Positions 7,251-13,609 of a stretch of 13,609 nucleotides of DNA are shown here, piece after piece. Source of the DNA: Treponema sp. (GTDB lineage: Bacteria; Spirochaetota; Spirochaetia; Treponematales; Breznakiellaceae); NCBI GenBank assembly GCA_031284195.1, contig JAITAI010000129.1, positions 1-13,609 on the forward strand. Direction: 5' to 3'. Every line of letters begins with the position of its first letter. Positions within the stretch are counted from its first letter, which is position 1. The position numbers and the translations under genes were made by a program. The notes beneath the pieces were generated by a model. The model saw nothing but the letters and a program-made list of their open reading frames with translations. It did no database searches and had not been told where the DNA came from.

Positions 7251-8180
7251 ATGGGAAAAAGTAAACCGGAAAGCACAGCAATAAACTACAACGAATTGCC
7301 CAAAAAGATACGAATGCGACCATACTACATCATATTGCCGGGGATGATAATTCTGATAGGGATATTGATTCCCTTCATTATTGCCATACTGCTGTCTTTT
7401 ACAAATGCCTCATACCGCCTGCCGATAGATAGGTGGCAGCTTATCGGTCTTGGAAACTGGATCAATATGGTTACCGATCCTGAATTTTATCATGCGGTTT
7501 TCGTAACCCTTGTTTACGCGGTCGGTGCCACTGGAACGGAACTTCTTTTGGGGATGGCTATTGCCTTCCTTCTTCGAAAAGACAATCGGTACAGCCGTAT
7601 TCTTAAAGTGGTGTTTATGTTTCCTTTGATGGTAGCCCCCGCTATAGCGGTCCTCATCTGGCAACTCATGATCTCCAACTCGGTTGGTATTGTGGAAAAG
7701 TTCTTAAATCTCTTGGGAATTTTCAATTTCCCCTGGGCTGCTTCTCCAAAAACCGCCATGTTTACCGTTGTTTTTATAGACACCTGGGTAAACACCCCTT
7801 TCATGATGCTCCTCGTTCTTGCGGGTATCCAGTCCTTGCCGAAGTCTCCCTTCGAGGCCGCGCAGGTTGACGGCGCAGGGGCATGGTTTACCTTTAAGAC
7901 ATTAACCCTTCCCATGTTGAAGCCTTTTATATATATTGCTGTTCTGTTCCGTGCAATGGCCTCATTGCAGGAGTTCGGTATTATTTTCGCTCTTACCAAG
8001 GGTGGGCCCGGAAACACGCTGATGAATATTTCCCTTACTAGTTATCTGACGGCCTTTACCTATCAGCGGCTTGCTAGGGCAATGCCCTATCTTCTGATAC
8101 TCTGGCTGGTTGTAAATATTATCGCCAATTGGATAGTGAAAAAACAACGCAAATACGCCAAAGAAGCGGCGGGTATGTAA
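7251..8180 (+). CDS. ABC transporter permease, MalF/UgpA type (CUT1)
   Basis: One of two inner-membrane subunits forming the import channel, 309 residues. A basic cytoplasmic N-terminus (about 1-22) is followed by about six membrane segments, the first near 24-49 (YYIILPGMIILIGILIPFII). The EAA loop that docks onto an ATPase is clear at E202: EAAQVDGAGAWFTFKTLTLP, with the conserved Gly of that motif at 208. The GGPGNTLM segment after the loop is typical of MalF-like permeases. The ATG is supported by AAAGGGG (7238-7244) at 6-nt spacing. It is separated from the binding-protein gene by 362 bp holding hairpins and a MITE, and is followed 10 nt later by the partner permease. Confidence 0.93.
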   Translation: MGKSKPESTAINYNELPKKIRMRPYYIILPGMIILIGILIPFIIAILLSFTNASYRLPIDRWQLIGLGNWINMVTDPEFYHAVFVTLVYAVGATGTELLLGMAIAFLLRKDNRYSRILKVVFMFPLMVAPAIAVLIWQLMISNSVGIVEKFLNLLGIFNFPWAASPKTAMFTVVFIDTWVNTPFMMLLVLAGIQSLPKSPFEAAQVDGAGAWFTFKTLTLPMLKPFIYIAVLFRAMASLQEFGIIFALTKGGPGNTLMNISLTSYLTAFTYQRLARAMPYLLILWLVVNIIANWIVKKQRKYAKEAAGM

Positions 8181-8190
8181 GGAGAGGAAT

Positions 8191-9057
8191 ATGGATACTA
8201 TTACCGCGATAGAGAAAGTTACAAAAAACAAGAAGACCATTGAAGTCGGGATCAACATCCTTCGCTATCTGGTATTGACCGTTTGGTTGGTGTTTGCCGT
8301 TTTTCCCCTGTTCTGGATGTTTATCTGTTCCCTCAAGTCCGATGCAGAAGTCGTGACTACGGTGTTCAAATTTACACCGACTTTTTCAAACTATCAGGCA
8401 GTGCTTTTTCGTCCTGATTCAGATTACTTCAAGGCCTTTTTCGAGAATTTTGTCGTATCCGGCGGTGCTGTTCTCTTGACCATAGTAGTCGGTGTGCCTG
8501 CGGCCTATGCCTTTGCACGTTATGACTTCAAAAACAAGGAAGGCTGGGCTTTTCAAATTTTATCCTTCAAATTCGCACCGGAAATTCTGGTAATACTCCC
8601 GGTATTTATGATATTCCAGCGTATCGGTCTTTACGACACCTATTTTGGTCTTATATGGGTTTATCAACTTATTACCATGCCCTTGCTCATCTGGGTTGTA
8701 CGGGGTTATTTCGAAGATATCAGTGTAGAAATAGAACAGGCTGCCCAGCTTGACGGGTATACATGGTATGAGGTTTTCTTTAAGATACTGCTTCCCCTTA
8801 TCAAACCTGGGTTGGTGGCGGCAAGTCTGCTTGCCTTCATTTTTGCCTGGAACAGTTTTACTTTTCCCCTCATTCTTTCAGGTGTTCATGTACAAACCAT
8901 CACCATCACTTCTCTCCGGTTTTTGGCATCCGATTCCGTACACTACGGTCAGGTTGCAGTAGCGGCAATTATCGCCGTACTGCCGGAAATAATCATCTGC
9001 CTTTTCATTCAAAAACATCTGGTTCGGGGCTTGAGCTTTGGTGCGGTTAAAGGTTAA
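8191..9057 (+). CDS. ABC transporter permease, MalG/UgpE type (CUT1)
   Basis: Second channel subunit, 288 residues, with six predicted membrane segments. A cytoplasmic N-terminus (about 1-25) precedes the first segment (about 26-50, VWLVFAVFPLFWMFICSLKS), a typical MalG-like opening. The ATPase-docking EAA loop starts at E182 as EQAAQLDGYTWYEVFFKILL, followed by FAWNSFTFPLIL, a MalG hallmark. GGAGAGG (8181-8187) directly follows the stop of the first permease and serves as ribosome binding site. The pair plus two unlike ATPases suggests each permease may dock a different ATPase. Confidence 0.93.
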   Translation: MDTITAIEKVTKNKKTIEVGINILRYLVLTVWLVFAVFPLFWMFICSLKSDAEVVTTVFKFTPTFSNYQAVLFRPDSDYFKAFFENFVVSGGAVLLTIVVGVPAAYAFARYDFKNKEGWAFQILSFKFAPEILVILPVFMIFQRIGLYDTYFGLIWVYQLITMPLLIWVVRGYFEDISVEIEQAAQLDGYTWYEVFFKILLPLIKPGLVAASLLAFIFAWNSFTFPLILSGVHVQTITITSLRFLASDSVHYGQVAVAAIIAVLPEIIICLFIQKHLVRGLSFGAVKG

Positions 9058-9069
9058 TTAGGAGGATCC

Positions 9070-10197
9070 ATGGCGGAAATTGAACTGATAGATGTCACCA
9101 AGAAGTACAAGGACAATGTCGCAGTAGACAAGTTGAGTCTGCATATAAAAGACAATGAATTTTTTGTTTTTTTTGGTCCTGCTGGAGCAGGTAAGACCAC
9201 GACCCTTAAAACTATCGCAGGCGTCGAATTTCCTCAAGAGGGACTCGTTAAAATAGGGGGTGAGATTGTCAATCTGGTAGAATCCATGTATCGTAACGTG
9301 TCGATGGTTTTTGAAAACTATGCGCTTTACCCGCACATGACCGTTTATGACAATATCGCTTTTCCCCTGCGGAGTAAGCTGTACCGCAAAGACGAGGCCT
9401 ATATAAAACAGGCGGTTGAAAGGGTTGTCAAAATGTTGCATATAGACGGCCTTTATGAACGAAAACCAAGTCAACTTTCCAATGGCCAAAGGCAGCGTGT
9501 TGCTATCGGTCGCTGCCTGGTCCGGGATCCTACGGTGTTCCTCATGGACGAACCCCTTGCCCACCTGGATGCAAAGCTGCGTCACTTTATGCGTGGTGAA
9601 TTAAAGGAAATGCAAAGCGCCTTTAACACCACGACTATTTATGTTACCCATGACTTTATGGAAGCTATGTCCCTGGCGGATCGTATTGCTGTTCTCAACA
9701 AGGGTAAAATTGAACAGCTTGGGAATTCGCTGCAAATGTATTATACGCCGAAAAATGAATTTGTCGCCCGGCTTTTCGGTGAACCGGAGATTAATCTTGT
9801 TGCGACGGAGCTTCTTACTGAAGGTGGCATAGTAAAATTACGGGCTCTTCAACAGGAAACACTGCTGGTACCGGAAGCTGATACGGTCGAAGTGCTGAAA
9901 AACGCGAACACAACCAAAATCGATATGGGCATACGGGGTATAGATATTTATTTTAACTTCTCTCCCCAGGATTCAAGCTGGATTAAGGGAAGTATCTACG
10001 CCTTTGAACCGATCGGGAACAAGGTAATTATGACCGTTGATGTGAATGGTTCAAAGATTCGTATTGCTGCGGCTAATAACATCAGCGCCGAGCTTGACCA
10101 AACGGTATACATCAAATTCAACATGAAAAACGCCCTGTATTTTAGCACGGAAACCGAGGCGTTCATAACTCGAAGCGACATACAGCGGTACGCGTAA
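9070..10197 (+). CDS. ABC transporter ATPase 1, MalK/UgpC-like, with Q-loop Glu and LSNGQ signature
   Basis: One of two energising subunits, 375 residues: nucleotide-binding domain about 1-235 and a C-terminal OB/TOBE-like domain about 240-370. Walker A is GPAGAGKT (36-43), Walker B ends in D160 with catalytic E161 (FLMDEPLAHLD), and H194 is the H-loop His. Two positions are unusual. The Q-loop reads VFENYALYPHM, with E82 in place of the usual Gln. The signature reads LSNGQ (136-140) instead of LSGGQ. Apart from these the enzyme looks complete. AGGAGG lies just before the ATG, and the gap from the permease is 12 nt. It probably forms a heterodimer with the following ATPase. Confidence 0.93.
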   Translation: MAEIELIDVTKKYKDNVAVDKLSLHIKDNEFFVFFGPAGAGKTTTLKTIAGVEFPQEGLVKIGGEIVNLVESMYRNVSMVFENYALYPHMTVYDNIAFPLRSKLYRKDEAYIKQAVERVVKMLHIDGLYERKPSQLSNGQRQRVAIGRCLVRDPTVFLMDEPLAHLDAKLRHFMRGELKEMQSAFNTTTIYVTHDFMEAMSLADRIAVLNKGKIEQLGNSLQMYYTPKNEFVARLFGEPEINLVATELLTEGGIVKLRALQQETLLVPEADTVEVLKNANTTKIDMGIRGIDIYFNFSPQDSSWIKGSIYAFEPIGNKVIMTVDVNGSKIRIAAANNISAELDQTVYIKFNMKNALYFSTETEAFITRSDIQRYA

Positions 10198-10223
10198 ATG
10201 CGAAGCCTGTAAAGGAGAGAAAA

Positions 10224-11345
10224 TTGGCGCGGTTAACCTTGCAAAATATTTACAAGCGGTATGAAGATGGTCCTAAAAATTTTTTGAAGAAACCCGTAAA
10301 ATTAAATGATTATGCGGTAAAGGATCTTTCTTTTGCCTGCAGCGATCGTTCTTTCATCGGCATATTGGGGCCTTCCGGCTGTGGAAAATCGACGACCCTT
10401 CGTATGATTGCGGGCCTGGAAAAGATCACCCAAGGGAAGATGTTTATTGATGATGTATGTATAAATGATCTTTTGCCCAAGGATCGTCACATTGGTCTAG
10501 CCTTTGAGGATTATGCTCTTTATCCGCCTCTTTCGGTTTATGAAAACCTCGCATTTAACCTTAAAGCAAAAGGTTTACCCGTTAGTGATATTAAAAAGGC
10601 CATAGACCGGGTAGCGCCGCTGCTTAAGGTAGACGAACTCTTGACCATGAAACCGAGCGCCCTTTCAGGCGGTCAAAAACAGCGGGTAAATATTGCCCGG
10701 GCCATTATCCGGCAGCCGGGACTCCTCCTGCTTGACGAGCCCCTTTCACACTTGGACGGCAAGATGAGGCAGACCCTCAGACAGGAAATTAAACGTATGC
10801 ACCGGGAAATCGAATGTACCACGATTATCGTCACCCACGATCAGATCGAAGCTATGTCCATTGCGGATACGATCATCATTATGAAGGATGGTGAGTTGCA
10901 GCAAATAGGGACCCCCCTTGAAGTTTACGACGATCCGGTGAGTGAATTTGTGGCGGGTTTTATCGGTGAGCCGCCCATGAATCTTCTTCGTTCGGTTATT
11001 GTGAAAACTCAAGGGGGCTTTTTCTTTACTTTTACGGGGAGCGATCTCCAGGTAAAAGTCCCTGAACGTTACAATAGCGTTGTTTTCGATGGCATGAAGT
11101 TGACCCTCGGCGTCAGGCCGGTAGATGTTCTCATTACTGATAAGGCTTCCAGTACTCCCGTCCCCGTGGCAATTTACGAGAACTTCGGAGATGAACGCCG
11201 GGTCAGCATCAGGGTAGGGGGGGATCATCTGAACCTTACCACCGTTGCGGAGGTGTTTTACCGGCGTGGAGACATTATCCACTTGGAATTTAATTCTGAA
11301 AAGACACATCTTTTCAACGCTGAAACCAGCGTGGCGATTAAATGA
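10224..11345 (+). CDS. ABC transporter ATPase 2, MalK/UgpC-like, TTG start, with Q-loop Glu
   Basis: Second energising subunit, 373 residues. The TTG start is chosen because AAAGGAG (10211-10217) lies 6 nt before it and MARLTLQNIYKRYEDG matches the normal beginning of the family. Residues 14-30 form an extra basic loop (KNFLKKPVK) before the usual strand. Walker A is GPSGCGKS (49-56), the signature is a canonical LSGGQ (147-151), Walker B ends in D171-E172 and H205 is the H-loop His. The Q-loop reads AFEDYALYPPL, with E95 in place of Gln, the same change as in ATPase 1. The C-terminal domain (about 245-370) is TOBE-like. The stop overlaps a short open frame by ATGA. Confidence 0.93.
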   Translation: MARLTLQNIYKRYEDGPKNFLKKPVKLNDYAVKDLSFACSDRSFIGILGPSGCGKSTTLRMIAGLEKITQGKMFIDDVCINDLLPKDRHIGLAFEDYALYPPLSVYENLAFNLKAKGLPVSDIKKAIDRVAPLLKVDELLTMKPSALSGGQKQRVNIARAIIRQPGLLLLDEPLSHLDGKMRQTLRQEIKRMHREIECTTIIVTHDQIEAMSIADTIIIMKDGELQQIGTPLEVYDDPVSEFVAGFIGEPPMNLLRSVIVKTQGGFFFTFTGSDLQVKVPERYNSVVFDGMKLTLGVRPVDVLITDKASSTPVPVAIYENFGDERRVSIRVGGDHLNLTTVAEVFYRRGDIIHLEFNSEKTHLFNAETSVAIK

Positions 11346-11416
11346 AGGGGAAAGACCTAAAGCCGGTAGATGAATCCGGAGAAGTTGTCTGGGACTGGAA
11401 TTCTAAGATAACTTAA
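11342..11416 (+). CDS. Candidate 24-residue small ORF coupled to ATPase 2
   Basis: An ATG overlaps the ATPase 2 stop as ATGA, the classic arrangement for translational coupling, and opens a 24-residue frame ending at TAA 11414-11416. The product is hydrophilic, begins MKGKDLKPVDESGE and carries VVWDWN near its end. It has no recognised family and no membrane segment. It fills most of the 105-bp gap before the dehydrogenase. It could be a small protein, a remnant of a longer gene, or chance. Confidence 0.25.
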   Translation: MKGKDLKPVDESGEVVWDWNSKIT

Positions 11417-11450
11417 TATATTTTACTATTTTACTAAGCAGGAGATTTAT

Positions 11451-12527
11451 ATGAGTAACTATCCAAAAACCATGAAGGCGCTGGTCGCCTATAGTGCTGC
11501 TGATTACCGGTATGAACCGGTGTATCCTACGCCTGAATGCGGTGACGATGATATTATCATCAAAGTCGAAGGCTGTGGCATTTGCGCCGGAGACTTAAAA
11601 TGCCAGCACGGTGCCGCTATGTTCTGGGGGGATGACATTCAGCCGAGTTGGGTACGGCCGCCCTTTATCCCCGGTCATGAATTCCTGGGTTATATCGTCG
11701 AAATGGGGAAAAACGTCAAGGGATTTGACATCGGTGATCGGGTCACGGCGGATCAGATCGTTCCCTGCGGTGAATGCCGTTTTTGCAAGAGCGGTCAATA
11801 CTGGATGTGTCAACCCCACGGTATGCACGGCTTTCATGCGGAATATAACGGTGGTATGGCGGAATATGTACGTTATACCAAAAATGCGCTGGTTCACAAA
11901 GTCCCCAAGGATATACCCCTGGAAAAAGCCCTGCTTATTGAGCCGTATGCCTGTTCAAAACACGCAGTAGACCGGGCAGACATTCAGTGCACCGACGTGG
12001 TCGTTATTTCAGGCGCCGGTACGTTGGGACTGGGCATGGTAACCTATGCGGCCCTCAAGAATGCCCAGGCCCTCATCTCCCTGGATATGGTGGATGCCCG
12101 CCTGGAAAAAGCAAAGGCTTTCGGCGCTACCCATGCCTTTAATCCTTCCAAAGTGGATGTGGAAAAAGAAATTCTCACCATGACCGACGGGTACGGTTGT
12201 GACATCTACATTGAAGCCACGGGTCACCCCTCTAGTGTTATTCAGGGACTCAAGGTGATAAGAAAACTCGGTACTTTTGTGGAGTTCAGCGTATTTTCAG
12301 GTCCTACCAACGTTGACTGGTCCATTATCGGCGACCGGAAAGAACTGGACGTTCTGGGATCCCACCTGAGTCCCTATTGCTTCCCCTTTGTTATCGACGG
12401 GATTTCAAAGAATATTTTGAAAACCGACGGCCTTATCAAAACTACTTTTAAGCTTGACGAATGGGAAAAGGCCTATGATTATGCTTCGGGTAAATACGGA
12501 GATTTTAAAGTGGCGTTTATACCATAA
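11451..12527 (+). CDS. Zinc-dependent polyol dehydrogenase, erythritol/L-threitol dehydrogenase-like
   Basis: A cytoplasmic medium-chain dehydrogenase of 358 residues, expected to oxidise a polyol hydroxyl to a ketone with NAD. The catalytic zinc site is C45 (GICAGDLKC), H76-E77 (PGHEFLG) and probably E164 (LIEPYAC). The structural zinc site is C106, C109, C112 and C120. The cofactor fold shows GAGTLGLG, with an Asp at the end of the next strand (ISLDMVD) that favours NAD over NADP. The segments DLKCQHGAAMFWGD, VDWSIIGDRKELDVLGSHL and the ending FKVAFIP resemble erythritol/L-threitol dehydrogenases (EltD) as remembered. The substrate is therefore a proposal, with sorbitol-like polyols as the alternative. 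AGGAGA (11440-11445) precedes the ATG by 5 nt. It follows the transporter in the same direction, implying oxidation of the imported solute. Confidence 0.88.
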   Translation: MSNYPKTMKALVAYSAADYRYEPVYPTPECGDDDIIIKVEGCGICAGDLKCQHGAAMFWGDDIQPSWVRPPFIPGHEFLGYIVEMGKNVKGFDIGDRVTADQIVPCGECRFCKSGQYWMCQPHGMHGFHAEYNGGMAEYVRYTKNALVHKVPKDIPLEKALLIEPYACSKHAVDRADIQCTDVVVISGAGTLGLGMVTYAALKNAQALISLDMVDARLEKAKAFGATHAFNPSKVDVEKEILTMTDGYGCDIYIEATGHPSSVIQGLKVIRKLGTFVEFSVFSGPTNVDWSIIGDRKELDVLGSHLSPYCFPFVIDGISKNILKTDGLIKTTFKLDEWEKAYDYASGKYGDFKVAFIP

Positions 12528-12533
12528 TAGTGT

Positions 12534-13070
12534 ATGAAAAGGCCCTGCTTCTGATTTTTCACTTAAAAGAAAAGACCGCGATTATTACCGGAGGCTGTGA
12601 GAATTGGATATGCCATAATGGAGTTATTTACCCCAAAAGATGTAAATCTGATATTGGCTGATCTAAATTCCGATACAGATTCTATAGCGAAAAAAATGAG
12701 GAGTGGAAAACATGGGGGCTACCGGTAATAGCTGTGAAGGAGCCTGCCAGAAGCTCGTCTTGGTAAGGCCTGTCTGCTTTTGGCAGGGTTGTTATAGTGC
12801 TAAACATCACCGGAATTGGTCCCAGGGAAGAAAAGCGGGATCGAACCACGGATGTCCATTTGAAGGCGAGTTTTATGATGGCCCAGGGCAGCCGGCATCG
12901 ACCATAAGCAGGACGGCTGTATCGTGAATATGGCTTCTAGGCCGGTATTATCGCTGTGGATAAACATGTCGTGTACTGATGAACAAAGTGTCGGCCTTTG
13001 AAGAGGGTAAGAGGCAATACGGGTAAATTGTATTTCCCCAACGGTCGGTTTAACCCTTAACTTCACTTAA
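12534..13070 (+). pseudogene. Decayed short-chain dehydrogenase/reductase (SDR)
   Basis: No long frame survives, but reading across frames recovers an SDR in order. It shows KTAIITGGC (cofactor loop, broken just after), GYAIMELFTPKDVNLILADL and LNITGIGPREE at the NNAG position. It continues with CIVNMASR, then VDKHVVY followed by two stop codons and TK, so the Tyr and Lys of the catalytic YxxxK are still in register (Tyr at 12974-12976, Lys at 12986-12988). The last match is IRVNCISPTV, after which the frame ends at 13068-13070. About 500 bp remain of the roughly 750 expected, so the C-terminus and some internal codons are gone. It sits 6 nt after the polyol dehydrogenase stop, so it was probably the operon's last gene and a second polyol or ketose step. 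Confidence 0.8.
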
Positions 13071-13080
13071 AATAAAGAAT

Positions 13081-13180
13081 CCCCGGACAAGCTCCGGGGT
13101 ATTGAAGATTTCTCCTTGAAATCTTTGCGCATGTGGGGGAACAAATCCCCCACACCCCCAGTTTTCCGCCCCAAGGGGCG
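13081..13180. repeat. Cluster of four perfect stem-loops in 100 bp
   Basis: Four perfect inverted repeats follow one another: CCCCGGA/TCCGGGG (13081-13099), AAGATTTC/GAAATCTT (13105-13125), TGTGGGGGA/TCCCCCACA (13132-13154) and CGCCCC/GGGGCG (13167-13180). The first three have 5-nt loops, the last only AA. The first and last are each followed by a GGTATTRAA-like tail. None has a U-run, so it is not a plain intrinsic terminator, though it may block exonucleases or end transcription of the operon. It may be a REP-like or transposon-end repeat. Confidence 0.55.
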
Positions 13181-13192
13181 AGGTATTAAACC

Positions 13193-13447
13193 AGACTTTC
13201 GAATAAGTAAGCTACATCCAAATTTTTAAAAAATTTTCGGAATTTTCTGGTAATTTCACTTATATTAAGTAGTTTTATTGTCAACCCAAAAAATATGGTA
13301 TGTCAAAAAAATAAAGCGGTCTCCCAATGTCAGCGCATATAAAATGCTATCTCTTTACAGGACAAAGAATTACGAAGCTAGTTCTTTATATCACAAGGCT
13401 CTACAAATTTATATGTACTGACCCTGAGTTATCTCCACCAACTATAT
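13193..13447. other. AT-rich stretch without a recognisable gene
   Basis: No frame resembles a known protein, no ribosome binding site stands out, and no RNA gene was recognised. It is markedly more AT-rich than the operon and lies between the stem-loop cluster and a decayed transposase, so it is probably old mobile-element debris. Confidence 0.5.
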
Positions 13448-13609
13448 GCCTATTTTAAGGGTTTTTGGCAAATAGACGAGGTATTCTTTGCGGAGTTAGA
13501 GATTAAACTACAGCACTTCTGTCCATAAGGAGCGCCCCTACTGGTCAAGTATGACCTAGAAGAGGTGGGCGACATCATGGATACCCAAACACAGGGAAGT
13601 AAAGGTCTC
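13448..13609 (+). pseudogene. Probable decayed N-terminus of an IS5-like transposase
   Basis: One frame reads AYFKGFWQIDEVFFAELEIK, then a stop at 13526-13528, then GAPLLVKYDLEEVGDIMDTQ to the window edge. The layout (FWxIDExFFxxLE, a G-P-L proline step, then a helix starting DLEEV) resembles the N-terminal domain of IS5-type transposases, which reads roughly D-E-W...L-P...G-R-P...V-L-N-I-Y-V-L-R-T-G. The in-frame stop and the poor match after EEV indicate decay. The match is short and from memory. Confidence 0.3.

Noticed and set aside
7514..8017. Long minus-strand open frame (167 codons) inside the first permease gene
   Set aside because: The plus-strand permease has clear membrane segments and an EAA loop; the antisense frame has no family features.
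10746..11309. Long minus-strand open frame (187 codons) inside the second ATPase gene
   Set aside because: It is a shadow of a well-supported ATPase with all nucleotide-binding motifs.
12703..12927. Plus-strand open frame of 74 codons with many Cys and Gly residues
   Set aside because: It is one frame of the decayed SDR; the SDR motifs continue in neighbouring frames on both sides.
12800..13066. Minus-strand open frame of 88 codons
   Set aside because: It is antisense to the decayed SDR, with no ribosome binding site or recognisable domain.
13081..13180. CRISPR array or plain intrinsic terminator as an explanation for the stem-loop cluster
   Set aside because: The four hairpins differ in sequence and have no regular spacers, and none is followed by a U-run.

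Overview
The window looks like a chromosomal segment of a spirochaete, most likely a gut-type Treponema. This is inferred from the protein style (YesM/YesN-type two-component pair, CUT1 sugar transporter, a Cys-less solute-binding-protein leader ending in a Gly/Ser-rich stretch) and from the mixture of decaying insertion sequences. No rRNA or tRNA marker confirms it.

Left flank (1-1834): the first 18 codons of a minus-strand gene leave the left edge. Its promoter is overlapped by a perfect 14-bp inverted repeat that looks like an operator. Upstream of it lie two decayed transposases on the minus strand: an integrase-core DDE transposase (about 190-1185) and the N-terminal part of an ISAs1-type transposase (about 1195-1518). 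The stretch 1519-1834 holds no recognisable gene.

Central locus (1835-12527): a complete, two-component-controlled ABC import and oxidation locus. A minus-strand AraC-type response regulator is divergent from a plus-strand YesM-type sensor kinase. After an intergenic promoter come a solute-binding protein, a MalF-like and a MalG-like permease, two different MalK/UgpC-type ATPases and a zinc-dependent polyol dehydrogenase resembling erythritol/L-threitol dehydrogenases. The likely logic is that the kinase senses an extracellular solute, the regulator activates the operon, the importer brings in a sugar or polyol and the dehydrogenase oxidises it. A tetritol or other short polyol is the best substrate guess, resting on the dehydrogenase alone. 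Both ATPases carry Glu where the Q-loop Gln is expected.

A 177-bp non-coding element with 13-bp terminal inverted repeats starting GTAAC and near-perfect 8-bp flanking duplications lies between the binding protein and the permeases. It has the hallmarks of an IS66-derived MITE.

Right flank (12528-13609): a short-chain dehydrogenase next to the polyol dehydrogenase is heavily decayed, so a second step of the pathway has been lost here or moved elsewhere. It is followed by a cluster of four perfect stem-loops within 100 bp, an AT-rich stretch without genes, and a probable decayed IS5-like transposase start running off the right edge.
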